From Desulfobacteraceae bacterium (GTDB lineage Bacteria; Desulfobacterota; Desulfobacteria; Desulfobacterales; Desulfosarcinaceae), in assembly GCA_013003715.1 (NCBI GenBank), contig JABDIN010000108.1:156850-220849 (forward strand): DNA of 64,000 nt. The letters run 5' to 3'. Each line of letters opens with the position of its first letter. Within the stretch, counting starts at the first letter, position 1. Position numbers and translations under genes: made by a program. The notes under the pieces are model-generated. The model was given only the letters and a program-made list of their open reading frames with translations. It had not been told where the DNA came from and searched no databases. This document shows positions 36,751 to 45,808 of this stretch, in pieces.

Positions 36751-37968
36751 CTAGGATGATTCCTGGAACTTGAGCAGATGCCCCATTTTCAGTTTCTTGC
36801 ATTCCAGGTAACATTTATTGTGCTCATTGGGTTCGATTTCGATAGGGGTCTGCTCACCGACGCTGAGTCCGTAGCCCTCGAGCCCGACCATCTTCTTGGG
36901 GTTGTTGGTCATCAGTCTCATCTTACGCACCCCGATGTACCGTAGCATCTGAGCACCGAGGCCGTAATCCCTCAGGTCGTCTTCAAACCCGAGCTCCCGA
37001 TTGGCTTCCACTGTATCCAATCCGTCGTTACGCTGGAGCTCATAAGCCTTAAGCTTGTTGACAAGCCCGATGCCCCGGCCTTCCTGTCTCAGATAGATGA
37101 TCACGCCGGTGCCCTCTCTATCGATCATCTCCATGGCCTTGTGCAACTGATCCGCACAGTCACACCGCTGGGAACCAAAGATATCACCGGTCATGCACTC
37201 CGAGTGCACCCGAACCAGTGTGGGTTCGTCCGGATCGATTTGTCCTTTTACCAGCGCAATATGCGTGAGATCGTCCACGTCGTTCTCGAAGGCGATGACC
37301 TTGAACTCTCCGCCCCAAATGGTGGGGATGACGGTTTCGGCCGCCGCATGCACAAAGGATTCGGTCCGAAGCCGGTAGGCCACAAGATCGGCCACCGTAC
37401 AGATACCGATGCCATGTTTTTCACTGAATGCCTCCAGTGACGGCATACGGGCCATGGTGCCGTCATCGTCCATGATTTCACAGATAACCCCGGCCGGTTT
37501 CAACCCGGCAAGGCGGGCGAGATCAACACTGCCTTCGGTCTGCCCGACCCGGACCATCACTCCGCCGTCCCGGGCCCGCAGGGGAAAAATATGCCCGGGG
37601 CGGACAAGACAATTCTCGGTGGCATCATCGGCCACGGCCGTCCGTATGGTGGTGGCCCGGTCCGCGGCGGATATCCCGGTGGAGACACCTTTTTTGGCTT
37701 CGATGGATACGGTGAATCCGGTCTGGAACGGGGAGGTGTTGTCATCCACCATCAGCGGGAGATTCAGCGCATCGCATTTTTCGCTGGTCAGGGAGAGGCA
37801 AATCAGGCCGCGGCCGAACCTGGCCATAAAATTGATGTCTTCAGGGGTCACTTTTTCAGCGGCCATGGTCAGGTCGCCTTCGTTTTCACGGTCTTCATCA
37901 TCCACGAGAATGACCATTTTCCCGTTCTGAATATCCGTTACGGCCTGTTCGATGGTAATGTGGGACAT
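36751..37968 (-). CDS. ribBA: Bifunctional DHBP synthase / GTP cyclohydrolase II
   Basis: The N-terminal half (residues 1-200) is 3,4-dihydroxy-2-butanone 4-phosphate synthase with [12 protein letters not shown] and [14 protein letters not shown]. The C-terminal half is GTP cyclohydrolase II with the zinc site [18 protein letters not shown] and [14 protein letters not shown]. It therefore starts both branches of riboflavin synthesis. ATG 37968 begins [10 protein letters not shown]; the TTG at 37992 would add eight residues. It lies between ribE and ribH. Confidence 0.95.
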   Translation of the reverse strand: MSHITIEQAVTDIQNGKMVILVDDEDRENEGDLTMAAEKVTPEDINFMARFGRGLICLSLTSEKCDALNLPLMVDDNTSPFQTGFTVSIEAKKGVSTGISAADRATTIRTAVADDATENCLVRPGHIFPLRARDGGVMVRVGQTEGSVDLARLAGLKPAGVICEIMDDDGTMARMPSLEAFSEKHGIGICTVADLVAYRLRTESFVHAAAETVIPTIWGGEFKVIAFENDVDDLTHIALVKGQIDPDEPTLVRVHSECMTGDIFGSQRCDCADQLHKAMEMIDREGTGVIIYLRQEGRGIGLVNKLKAYELQRNDGLDTVEANRELGFEDDLRDYGLGAQMLRYIGVRKMRLMTNNPKKMVGLEGYGLSVGEQTPIEIEPNEHNKCYLECKKLKMGHLLKFQESS

Positions 37969-38006
37969 GTGTTGCCGGAGCTCCTTTTTCAAACAATATT
38001 AAACGG

Positions 38007-38672
38007 TTATAAAAAACCGGTTCTATTCAAAAACGCCAAGTCTATTGAAGCGTCGCCGGGATGTGTCTTCCCGGTGTCACCACCCGGCTTTTGCAAAAAT
38101 CTTTCCACATACTTGCCGATCATGTCGGTTTCAATATTTACCGATTCCCCGACCTTCTTAAAGCCGATGGTGGTCAGCTTGGCGGTATGAGGGATGATGC
38201 TTACCGTAAAACCATTTGAATCGCAATCATTAATGGTCAGGCTGACGCCGTCCACCGCCACGGACCCCTTTTTTATAAAATAGCGTGATACGTCTTCCGT
38301 CACCTGAAACCGGATAATCACGGCATTGGCCTGATGCGCCCGTTCCACTAACGTGCCGATGCCGTCCACATGGCCGGATACCAGGTGCCCGTCCAAACGG
38401 TCGGACAAACGAAGTGCCCGTTCCAGATTCACCCGGTCTCCGGTTTTTATCCGGTCCAGGATGGTTTTGCCCAGGGTTTCCGGGGATACATCCACGCTGA
38501 ATCTCCGGCCCTCCAATTTGACGGCCGTCAGGCAGGCACCGCAGACCGCGATACTGTCACCAAGCGTGGTGCCGTCGAGTGCAAAATCCGAGGTGATGCT
38601 CAATTGGGTGCCCTGATGGGCAGGTTGAATCCCCGCCACGGTGCCCAGTCCTTCAATGATTCCGGTAAACAC
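38007..38672 (-). CDS. ribE: Riboflavin synthase alpha subunit
   Basis: A 221-residue lumazine dismutase with two tandem repeats. Each starts like MFTGIIEGLGTV, with the second at HLVSGHVDGIGTL. The SIAVCGACLTAV segment is typical. It makes riboflavin from two lumazine molecules. It follows ribD on the same strand after a 205-bp gap that carries an AT-rich repeat. Confidence 0.95.
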   Translation of the reverse strand: MFTGIIEGLGTVAGIQPAHQGTQLSITSDFALDGTTLGDSIAVCGACLTAVKLEGRRFSVDVSPETLGKTILDRIKTGDRVNLERALRLSDRLDGHLVSGHVDGIGTLVERAHQANAVIIRFQVTEDVSRYFIKKGSVAVDGVSLTINDCDSNGFTVSIIPHTAKLTTIGFKKVGESVNIETDMIGKYVERFLQKPGGDTGKTHPGDASIDLAFLNRTGFL

Positions 38673-38699
38673 GATACCCTCTAATCGTTATTCGGTTTA

Positions 38700-38870
38700 T
38701 TGCAGAAGGGAGAGTTTTAAATATCAAATTTTTAATTTTAAATGAATTTTAAAACTGAAATTTTAAAACAGGACCCAAAACCCCTATGGTGATGGGCAGT
38801 CCTCGCTCCTGTCTTTTATCGTTCGGTCATTTGAAGTTGGTTTGACATTAATATTTCACATTTGTCATTC
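38700..38870. repeat. AT-rich repeat and dispersed-repeat copy between ribE and ribD
   Basis: The left part (about 38712-38768) is a run of short AAATTTTAAA-type words. A similar stretch lies at 57018-57052. The right part (38825-38870) reads on the minus strand TAATGTCAAA...CTTCAAATGACCG, a match to the dispersed repeat at 32122-32160. No FMN riboswitch is apparent here. Confidence 0.45.
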
Positions 38871-38877
38871 TTACTTC

Positions 38878-39969
38878 TCAAAGGTATCCTTCTATCAAGG
38901 TATCTTCACCATAGCGGGTGACCCGAATGTCTTTCAAGGTCTGGGCCGCTGCCATGAGCGCCGGGCCCTTTCCCCGGCAAATGGGGATGCCGTCGTCCCC
39001 GCCGAGAATTTTAGGCGCATAGAAAAAAAGGGCTTTGTCCACAACCCCGGCGGCCAGAGCGCTGCCGATCACCGCTGCACCGCCCTCCACCAGCAGGCTG
39101 GTAATCGCTCTTTGGCCGAGCCGGTCCAGTATCTCCCGCCAGTCGAGCCCCCCGTTCATGACAGATGTGGAGATCAATGTCGCCCCGGCATCCGAAACAC
39201 GCTCCCGTTTATGCCGGTCGACCTCGGGTCCGTGGAAAATAAGGGTTCCGGCATCCGATTGCCGGGTAATGACTTTTGCCGCTTCGCCGATGCGAAGCCG
39301 GGTATCTAAAATCACCCTCTCCGGGTCTTTTCCGGTTTTACCATCCAACCGTGTGGTCAGGCTCGGGTCATCCGCCAGCACCGTATTGATACCCACCAGA
39401 ATCGCATCCGCACCATGACGGATTTCATGAACACGGGCTCGGGATTCCGATCCGGTCACCCATCGGGCATCTCCGGTGCGTGTGGCAATGCGGCCGTCGA
39501 GCGTGGCGGCGCACTTCATGATGACGAACGGACGTCTGGTCCGGACAAATTTTATATAGGCTTCGTTGAGTTTTTCGGCCTCGGCATTCAGCAATCCGGT
39601 TTGGACGTCTATCCCATTTGATTCAAGATAGGCGTGTCCCCCTCCGGCCACATCGGGGTTGGGGTCGTCCATGGCGGAGAACACTTTTTTGATGCCGGCA
39701 TCTATGATTTTCCGGGTGCAGGGAGGGGTGCGGCCGGTGTGATTGCAGGGTTCCAGGGTGACATAGAGATGAGCACCGCGGGCATGGGGACCGGCGTCTT
39801 CAATGGCGTTGACTTCCGCATGGGCGCGGCCCACGGCTTCATGGTAGCCTCTGCCGACCACTTGCCCGTTCCTGACCACAACAGCGCCCACCATGGGATT
39901 GGGTGCGGTAAACCCCCGGCCCTTTTCCGCAAGGTCCAGAGCCTTTTTCATAAAAGAAAGATCATCCAT
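38878..39969 (-). CDS. ribD: Bifunctional riboflavin biosynthesis deaminase/reductase
   Basis: The N-terminal deaminase (residues 1-145) has HAEVNAIE and the zinc loop PCNHTGRTPPC. The C-terminal reductase has IATRTGDARWVTGSESRARVHEIRHGADAILVG and LLVEGGAAVIG. The 363-residue length is standard. It deaminates and then reduces the pyrimidine made by GTP cyclohydrolase II. It is the first gene of the rib run, and nrdR is upstream. Confidence 0.95.
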   Translation of the reverse strand: MDDLSFMKKALDLAEKGRGFTAPNPMVGAVVVRNGQVVGRGYHEAVGRAHAEVNAIEDAGPHARGAHLYVTLEPCNHTGRTPPCTRKIIDAGIKKVFSAMDDPNPDVAGGGHAYLESNGIDVQTGLLNAEAEKLNEAYIKFVRTRRPFVIMKCAATLDGRIATRTGDARWVTGSESRARVHEIRHGADAILVGINTVLADDPSLTTRLDGKTGKDPERVILDTRLRIGEAAKVITRQSDAGTLIFHGPEVDRHKRERVSDAGATLISTSVMNGGLDWREILDRLGQRAITSLLVEGGAAVIGSALAAGVVDKALFFYAPKILGGDDGIPICRGKGPALMAAAQTLKDIRVTRYGEDTLIEGYL

Positions 39970-40122
39970 TATCTATCAAGTCCGAGATGGTCATGACCTC
40001 ACCGGACGCATGTCGGCATCCGGTCATGAAACCACCCGCAGCCCCTTCGCAAGGTCGAGGCCCGACATATCGTCCCGCGGGCATCCGTTACTCGGGAGCA
40101 CCGGCAGAACACGCCCATTATA

Positions 40123-40578
40123 CTACCGGTCGCTGAGCAGTGTTTTCAATTCAGATATAAAATCATTCACATCCTTGAACTCCCGATATACCGATGCAAA
40201 TCTGACATAAGCGATATCGTTGAGTACATGGAGTTTCCGCATTACTTCTTCCCCGATCTGATGGGAAGGGATTTCTTTTTCGCCGGTCTCCCGGAGATCC
40301 CGTTCCAGTTCGTCGATGAAATCCTCAATGACATTCATGCTGATATCCAGTTTTTCGCAGGCCCTCTGGATACCGGCACGAACTTTGTCGCGATTGAAAA
40401 CCTCCCGCCGGCCATCTTTTTTGATGATCATGATGGGAATCTCTTCAATATGCTCATATGTGGTGAATCGACGGTTACAATCGATGCACTCCCTGCGCCG
40501 CCGGATAACGGAGCCGTCTTTACTCACCCGGGAATCAATCACCTTATTGTCGAGAATACCGCAAAAAGGACATTTCAT
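40123..40578 (-). CDS. nrdR: Transcriptional repressor NrdR
   Basis: An N-terminal zinc ribbon (MKCPFCG ... CIDCNRRFTTYEHIE) and an ATP-cone domain (FNRDKVRAGIQRACEK) make this 151-residue protein NrdR. It represses ribonucleotide reductase genes in response to (d)ATP. It sits between ribD and the dCMP deaminase gene, a common neighbourhood in deltaproteobacteria. Confidence 0.97.
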   Translation of the reverse strand: MKCPFCGILDNKVIDSRVSKDGSVIRRRRECIDCNRRFTTYEHIEEIPIMIIKKDGRREVFNRDKVRAGIQRACEKLDISMNVIEDFIDELERDLRETGEKEIPSHQIGEEVMRKLHVLNDIAYVRFASVYREFKDVNDFISELKTLLSDR

Positions 40579-40589
40579 GGCCCCGCCTC

Positions 40590-41054
40590 CTAACAGCCGT
40601 TTTCGAGTTTTATCAATTGGACGCCTGCTTCCGCCAGCATTTCCTCACTCATGGAATCCGCATAGCCGGATTCATAGTAAATCCGTTCAATCCCCGCGTT
40701 GATGATCATTTTCGCACAAATGGAACAAGGCAGATTGGTACAGAACACAGATGCACCGTTGATACTCGCACCATGATATGCCGCTTGTATGATGGCGTTC
40801 TGTTCCGCATGTATCCCCCGGCAGAGCTCGTGCCGTTCGCCCGAGGGGACATCCATCTGTTCCCGCAGACATCCCACTTCCGCGCAATGTCGAATCCGGG
40901 AAGGTGCTCCGTTATAACCGGTGGAGAGAACGCGCTTATCCTTTACAATAACCGCTCCGACCGCCCGCCGCTTGCAGGTGGAACGTTTGGCCACCAATGT
41001 GGCGATGTCCATGAAGTATTGGTTCCAGCTAGGGCGGTCCTGCAGTTCACTCAT
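40590..41054 (-). CDS. Deoxycytidylate (dCMP) deaminase
   Basis: The zinc-dependent deaminase motifs are GIHAEQNAI (His plus catalytic Glu) and [11 protein letters not shown] (two Cys ligands). The 154-residue protein also has YNGAPS and a Cys-rich region around [10 protein letters not shown]. It converts dCMP to dUMP to feed dTMP synthesis. The family is often called ComEB in Gram-positives. It is 11 bp upstream of nrdR and in the glyA-nrdR-rib block. Confidence 0.93.
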   Translation of the reverse strand: MSELQDRPSWNQYFMDIATLVAKRSTCKRRAVGAVIVKDKRVLSTGYNGAPSRIRHCAEVGCLREQMDVPSGERHELCRGIHAEQNAIIQAAYHGASINGASVFCTNLPCSICAKMIINAGIERIYYESGYADSMSEEMLAEAGVQLIKLENGC

Positions 41055-41078
41055 AAAGGCTCCTTCTGTCCTTTCGGG

Positions 41079-42329
41079 TTAATCCGAGTATAAGGGGAAG
41101 TTATTGCACAGCTGTTTGACCTGTTCGCGGATCCTTGCAATTTTACCGTCATAATCGTGGGATTTCAACACATCGGCCATCATCGTCCCGATCTGCTCCA
41201 TTTCCGGTTCCTTCATACCCCGGGAGGTCACAAAGGGCGTCCCGATGCGGATACCGCTGGTCACAAACGGGCTGCGGGTTTCAAAAGGAACGGCATTCTT
41301 GTTCACGGTGATGCCGGCCTTGCCCAATGCCGCTTCCGCATCCTTGCCGGTGATATCCAGATTGCTCAGGTCGGCCAGCACCATGTGATTGTCGGTCCCG
41401 CCGGAGATCAGTTCCCACCCGGCGTTCACCAGAAACGCACCAAGCGATTTGGCGTTCTTCACTACCTGGACCTGATACTGCTTGAACGGCTCACCGAGCG
41501 CCTCCTTGAAGGCCACTGCCTTGGCGGCGATCACATGCATCAACGGGCCGCCCTGGATACCCGGGAACACAACGCTGTTAATGGGTTTTTCGAACTGCGA
41601 CTTCGCCAGAATAAGCCCGCCGCGTGGACCCCTCAGGGTTTTATGGGTGGTGGATGTCACCACATCGGCAAACCCCACCGGTGACGGATGGACACCGGCC
41701 GCCACCAGACCGGCGATATGGGCCATATCCACCATCAGAAAAGCATCCACCGACTTCGCGATTTCCGACAGAATCTTGAAATCAATGATCCGCGGGTAGG
41801 CGCTGGCCCCGGCAACGATGAGCTTCGGACGATGGGATTCCGCCAGGGATTTTACCTGGGCATAATCAATGGTGCCGGTCTCCCGCTGAACACCATAATG
41901 CGCGAAATTATATAACTTGCCTGAAAAGCTGGCCGGACTACCGTGGGTTAAATGTCCGCCGTGGGCCAGGTCCATGCCCAATACCGAGTCCCCAGGTTTG
42001 AGCAGCGCAAAGTATACCGCCATATTGGCCTGTGAACCGGAGTGGGGCTGGACGTTGACATACTCGGCATTAAAAAGCGCTTTGGCCCTTTCCACCGCCA
42101 GCTTTTCGGCCACATCCACCCATTCGCACCCGCCGTAATACCGTTTTTCAGGATATCCCTCCGCATATTTGTTGGTGAGCACACTGCCCTGGGCGGCCAT
42201 TACGGCTCTACTGGCTATATTTTCCGAAGCAATCAGCTCCAGATGGTCTTCCTGCCGATCGATCTCATGCCGGATGGCTGCGGCGATCTCGGGATCGCAT
42301 GCGTCTATTTGATTCAAGATTGATTCCAC
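41079..42329 (-). CDS. glyA: Serine hydroxymethyltransferase
   Basis: GlyA exchanges the hydroxymethyl group of serine with tetrahydrofolate, giving glycine and one-carbon units. The PLP lysine is in [15 protein letters not shown] near residue 227; [18 protein letters not shown] and the N-terminal [12 protein letters not shown] are diagnostic. At 416 residues it has normal length. It is followed by the dCMP deaminase gene. Confidence 0.97.
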   Translation of the reverse strand: MESILNQIDACDPEIAAAIRHEIDRQEDHLELIASENIASRAVMAAQGSVLTNKYAEGYPEKRYYGGCEWVDVAEKLAVERAKALFNAEYVNVQPHSGSQANMAVYFALLKPGDSVLGMDLAHGGHLTHGSPASFSGKLYNFAHYGVQRETGTIDYAQVKSLAESHRPKLIVAGASAYPRIIDFKILSEIAKSVDAFLMVDMAHIAGLVAAGVHPSPVGFADVVTSTTHKTLRGPRGGLILAKSQFEKPINSVVFPGIQGGPLMHVIAAKAVAFKEALGEPFKQYQVQVVKNAKSLGAFLVNAGWELISGGTDNHMVLADLSNLDITGKDAEAALGKAGITVNKNAVPFETRSPFVTSGIRIGTPFVTSRGMKEPEMEQIGTMMADVLKSHDYDGKIARIREQVKQLCNNFPLYSD

Positions 42330-42359
42330 TTTAATTTCCTCGTTTAATCCGGATTCGGG

Positions 42360-42815
42360 TTAAGGGTTGATATTATCAAACTGATCCAGGCGTGTCTGAT
42401 GACGGCCGCCCTCAAAGGCGGTGTTCAGCCAGGTATTTACGATCTCGATGGCCAGGACATCGCCGATCACACGGCCGCCCATGACCAGTATATTGGCATC
42501 ATTATGCCGGCGGCTCATGGCGGCGGAGAACAGGTCGTTGCACAATGCCGCGCGTACATGGGCAAACCGGTTGGCCACCATGGACATGCCCAGACCGGTA
42601 CCACACAAAAGAATACCACGATCGAATCGGTGTTCCGACACGCTCGCAGCGACCTTAATGCCGTAATCCGGATAATTGACGCTGGATTCATCATGCACAC
42701 CAACATCTTCCACTTCGTATCCGGCCTGCCGGATCAGGTGGGTTTTTACGATTTCCTTGAGGGTCAGCGCGGCATGGTCGCAACCGATGATAATTCCGGG
42801 TTTGAGCTCATTCAT
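42360..42815 (-). CDS. rpiB: Ribose 5-phosphate isomerase B
   Basis: The 151-residue enzyme has the family motifs GCDHAALTLKE and LCGTGLGMSMVANR (active-site Cys) and DANILVMGGRV. It interconverts ribose 5-phosphate and ribulose 5-phosphate. It is 30 bp upstream of glyA on the same strand, a conserved pair in many bacteria. Confidence 0.95.
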   Translation of the reverse strand: MNELKPGIIIGCDHAALTLKEIVKTHLIRQAGYEVEDVGVHDESSVNYPDYGIKVAASVSEHRFDRGILLCGTGLGMSMVANRFAHVRAALCNDLFSAAMSRRHNDANILVMGGRVIGDVLAIEIVNTWLNTAFEGGRHQTRLDQFDNINP

Positions 42816-43087
42816 TTTCTGCTCCCGATCGATGAGTGGCCTTCATTAAAGATGTCCTCGCAAGAATGCCGGGTCCGCGACCTGCGGCCCTGTCCGGCGG
42901 TGCGTAGCTCACACAACGCCAGTCCCCGGTGCGATGCCATCAGGGTGAATTCGGCATCCCGGGACGGTGACCCGGGATCGACCGAAATATCAAACTCGAC
43001 ACTTATAACCTATCGATGCGAACCGCAAGAAAAAAACCAGGGTTCTAGAGACCGTAGCAGGGGTACCGACAGCTTCGTAGGAAAGGT
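42816..43087. other. Gap between fabF and rpiB with a hairpin and a hidden open frame
   Basis: An 8-bp hairpin (ATCCCGGG 42956-42963, CCCGGGAT 42971-42978) lies in the middle, without a U-run. On the minus strand, a frame without an ATG start runs from about 43010 and ends with a TGA that overlaps the rpiB ATG region. It reads VEFDISVDPGSPSRDAEFT and then MASHRGLALCELRTAGQG. The composition looks coding, but I cannot assign it; it may be a short peptide or a remnant. Confidence 0.3.
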
Positions 43088-44329
43088 CTAATCGGTATAT
43101 TTTTTCAGGATCAAACTGGCGTTGGTGCCACCGAACCCAAAGGAATTGGTCATGGCGTAGGTCAGCTCTTTTTCCCGAGCCTGGTTAGGCACATAATCCA
43201 GGTCGCACTCTTCGCCGGGATTCTCGAAATTGATAGTGGGCGGAATGATCCCCTCATGGATCGCCAGGGTTGTAAATGCCGTTTCTATTCCGCCGGCACC
43301 GCCCAACAGGTGACCCGTCATGGATTTGGTGGAACTGATGGGCACATTGTATGCGCTCTCGCCGAACAATGCTTTGATGGCACGGCTTTCATACAAGTCA
43401 TTCAATGGCGTGGAGGTGCCATGGGCATTGATATAGTCGACGTCGGCCGGTTGAATCCCGGCATAGTCCAAAGCCGCCTTCATGCATCTGATGGCGCCGT
43501 CGCCGTCCGGGCAAGGGGAGGTCATGTGGTACCCGTCTCCACTCATTCCGTAACCGGCCATTTCCGCATAGATTTTCGATCCTCGTTCCAGGGCATGGTC
43601 CAGGGCCTCAAGGATCAGAATACCCGATCCCTCCCCAACCACAAATCCATCCCGGTCGCGGTCAAATGGCCGACTGGCATGCTGGGGATCTTCGTTTCGG
43701 GTGGAAAGTGCTTTCATCGCGTTGAATCCGGCAATACAGGTCTGGGTGATTACGGATTCCACCCCGCCGGTAATCATGGCGTCCGCCTGACCGTGTTTGA
43801 TCAGGTTAAAGGCGTCACCCACCGCATGAGCGCCGGCCGCACAGGCGGTGGCCACGGATGCGTTGGGGCCTTTGGCGCCGCAGATGATGGATATCATGCC
43901 CGGGGCCATATTGCCGATGAGCATGGGAATAAAAAACGGGCTGACCCGGTTGGGGCCCTTGGTTTCAACCGTTCTCGCGGTCAATTCAAGCATGGATAGC
44001 CCACCGAGTCCGCATCCGGTGAGCACCCCGATGCGGGCTTCATTGGATGCATCGATGACCAGGCCGGCATCTTCAATGGCCATTTTCGAAGCCGCCACAG
44101 CGTAAGCAATGAACGGCTCCGTCCGTTTGGCCTCTTTTTTGGATAAGAAGTCGGTTGCCTTGAAGTCCTTGACCTCTCCTGCAATTCTGGTATTGAAACC
44201 GGCTGTGTCAAACCTTGTGATTTCGCCGATTCCCGATTCGCCGGCGCACAAACCGGACCATGTAGTATCTTTTCCTGTACCCAAAGGGGTGATCAGGCCC
44301 ACTCCCGTTACAACGACCCGTCTGTCCAA
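43088..44329 (-). CDS. fabF: 3-Oxoacyl-ACP synthase II
   Basis: FabF elongates fatty acyl-ACP with malonyl-ACP. Catalytic residues are in SVATACAAGAHAVGDA (Cys), HGTSTPLND (His) and STKSMTGHLLGGAGG (His/Lys). The start is a TTG at 44329, seven bases after AGGAGG, giving the usual LDRRVVVTGVG beginning; the ATG at 44362 in the same frame would add an odd N-terminal tail. It ends the rpmF-fabG-acpP-fabF block, 471 bp after acpP. Confidence 0.93.
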   Translation of the reverse strand: MDRRVVVTGVGLITPLGTGKDTTWSGLCAGESGIGEITRFDTAGFNTRIAGEVKDFKATDFLSKKEAKRTEPFIAYAVAASKMAIEDAGLVIDASNEARIGVLTGCGLGGLSMLELTARTVETKGPNRVSPFFIPMLIGNMAPGMISIICGAKGPNASVATACAAGAHAVGDAFNLIKHGQADAMITGGVESVITQTCIAGFNAMKALSTRNEDPQHASRPFDRDRDGFVVGEGSGILILEALDHALERGSKIYAEMAGYGMSGDGYHMTSPCPDGDGAIRCMKAALDYAGIQPADVDYINAHGTSTPLNDLYESRAIKALFGESAYNVPISSTKSMTGHLLGGAGGIETAFTTLAIHEGIIPPTINFENPGEECDLDYVPNQAREKELTYAMTNSFGFGGTNASLILKKYTD

Positions 44330-44800
44330 GAAAAACCTCCTCGTTTCTGTCGTGATCATCAAATAAATGTTGCCCGCCCGCAGGGAAATGAGTAACCAGC
44401 ACGTTGATTCCCGGCGCCGGGCGAATTATGGATTCACCGGCGGAAAGCCGGCATCGTATTTCAATACGCTCTTACCGCATGGTGCCCATGGGACGAAAGG
44501 CACGATAACATCCGTTGAACCAGAGATTGTCGAGTTCCGTTCGATAAATGAATGATGGCCCGGGCACAACCACGGGACGACCAACACCCGGCACCGTATA
44601 CATCCGCAAATGGTAAATTTCGGATTTCAATCAATTGCTTTTATTCGCGGGAGCAACAAATGGATATGAATCCACTATTTCCGGATATACACGGAACGAT
44701 GCTTTTGAGTAATACGTACGGGCACGGCAGGCGGGAAAACCTGCCGCGCCCATTCGTCATAGCGACGGCTACTGCTTAAAACACGCTCGAGTCAGCACAA
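44330..44800. other. 471-bp gap between acpP and fabF with a stem-loop
   Basis: GGGCACGGCAGG (44720-44731) pairs with CCTGCCGCGCCC (44740-44751). The single mismatch becomes a G-U pair if transcribed from the minus strand, so it may stabilise the 3' end of the acpP transcript; no U-run follows. No gene or known RNA is recognised in the rest. Confidence 0.4.
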
Positions 44801-45028
44801 TCAGTGAGAATTGATATAATCAAAAGCATCTTTTACAGTTACCAGCTTCTCTGCATCCTCATCGGAGATATCAATATCGAATTCCTCCTCCATGGACATG
44901 ATCAGCTCCACCAGGTCAAGGGAATCCGCACCCAGATCATCCACAAAGGATGCCTCAGGCACAACCTCTTCCAAATCCACACTCAATTTCTCCGCGATAA
45001 TCTTTTTTACTTTATCCTCTACAGACAT
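44801..45028 (-). CDS. acpP: Acyl carrier protein
   Basis: A 75-residue acidic protein with the phosphopantetheine serine in [17 protein letters not shown]. It starts [15 protein letters not shown] at ATG 45028; an extension to 45067 overlaps fabG's end. It carries growing acyl chains for FabF and FabG. The gene is 13 bp after fabG. Confidence 0.96.
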   Translation of the reverse strand: MSVEDKVKKIIAEKLSVDLEEVVPEASFVDDLGADSLDLVELIMSMEEEFDIDISDEDAEKLVTVKDAFDYINSH

Positions 45029-45041
45029 CCATACACTCCTT

Positions 45042-45806
45042 TCACATGTACATCCCGCCACTGACATGGATCACCTGACCCGTGATGTAAGCGGCTTGTT
45101 CTGAGGCTAAAAATGTAACAACTCCGGCAATGTCCTCCGCCTGTCCCGGCCGTCCCATGGGAATCTGACCCAGCATGGCTTCCCGCGCCTTTTCGGGAAC
45201 AACGGCGGTCATATCGGTCACGATAAAACCCGGGGCCACGGCATTCACCGTGACACCCCGCGGGGCCAGCTCTTTAGCGGCGGTCTTCGTGAGGCCGATA
45301 ATTCCGGCTTTGGACGCAACATAGTTTGCCTGGCCGGCATTTCCGGTCACCCCGACAATGGAGGCGATGTTGATAATCCGGCCGTGGCGCTGTTTCATCA
45401 TGATCTTGCCTATGATTTGAATACAATTGAAGGGGCCTTTCAGGTTAACATTCAGTACGGCGTCCCAATCAGCCTCCTTCATCCTTACAATTAAAGCATC
45501 TTTGGTGATTCCGGCATTGTTGACCAGCACATCGATATGGCCGGCTTCTTCGAGCACCTGATCGAAAAAAGCGTTGGTTTCGTCCCGGGAGGCGATATCC
45601 GCCCACAGCCCCTTGCCGGTACCGCCGGCTTCCGCGATCATTTTTTCCGTTTCCGCGGCCGCTGTTTTTTCCCCTTCGGGATCTCCCGGTGAAAAATAAT
45701 TAAAAAACACCTCGGTATCATTGCCGGCAAAGGCGACGCATATGGCGCGTCCGATGCCTCTGGAACCACCGGTCACAATGATGACACGTTTCCCGTTATC
45801 TGCCAT
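45042..45806 (-). CDS. fabG: 3-Oxoacyl-ACP reductase
   Basis: A short-chain dehydrogenase of 254 residues. It has the cofactor loop [11 protein letters not shown] (about residues 12-22), NNAG at about 91, and catalytic Y-x3-K in [11 protein letters not shown]. It reduces 3-oxoacyl-ACP with NADPH. A short insertion ([16 protein letters not shown]) lies near residue 40. It is the gene before acpP. Confidence 0.93.
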   Translation of the reverse strand: MADNGKRVIIVTGGSRGIGRAICVAFAGNDTEVFFNYFSPGDPEGEKTAAAETEKMIAEAGGTGKGLWADIASRDETNAFFDQVLEEAGHIDVLVNNAGITKDALIVRMKEADWDAVLNVNLKGPFNCIQIIGKIMMKQRHGRIINIASIVGVTGNAGQANYVASKAGIIGLTKTAAKELAPRGVTVNAVAPGFIVTDMTAVVPEKAREAMLGQIPMGRPGQAEDIAGVVTFLASEQAAYITGQVIHVSGGMYM

Positions 45807-45808
45807 GA

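Noticed and set aside
38673..40122. FMN riboswitch in front of the riboflavin genes
   Set aside because: I looked for the conserved RFN-element words in the gaps before ribE and ribD and did not find them.
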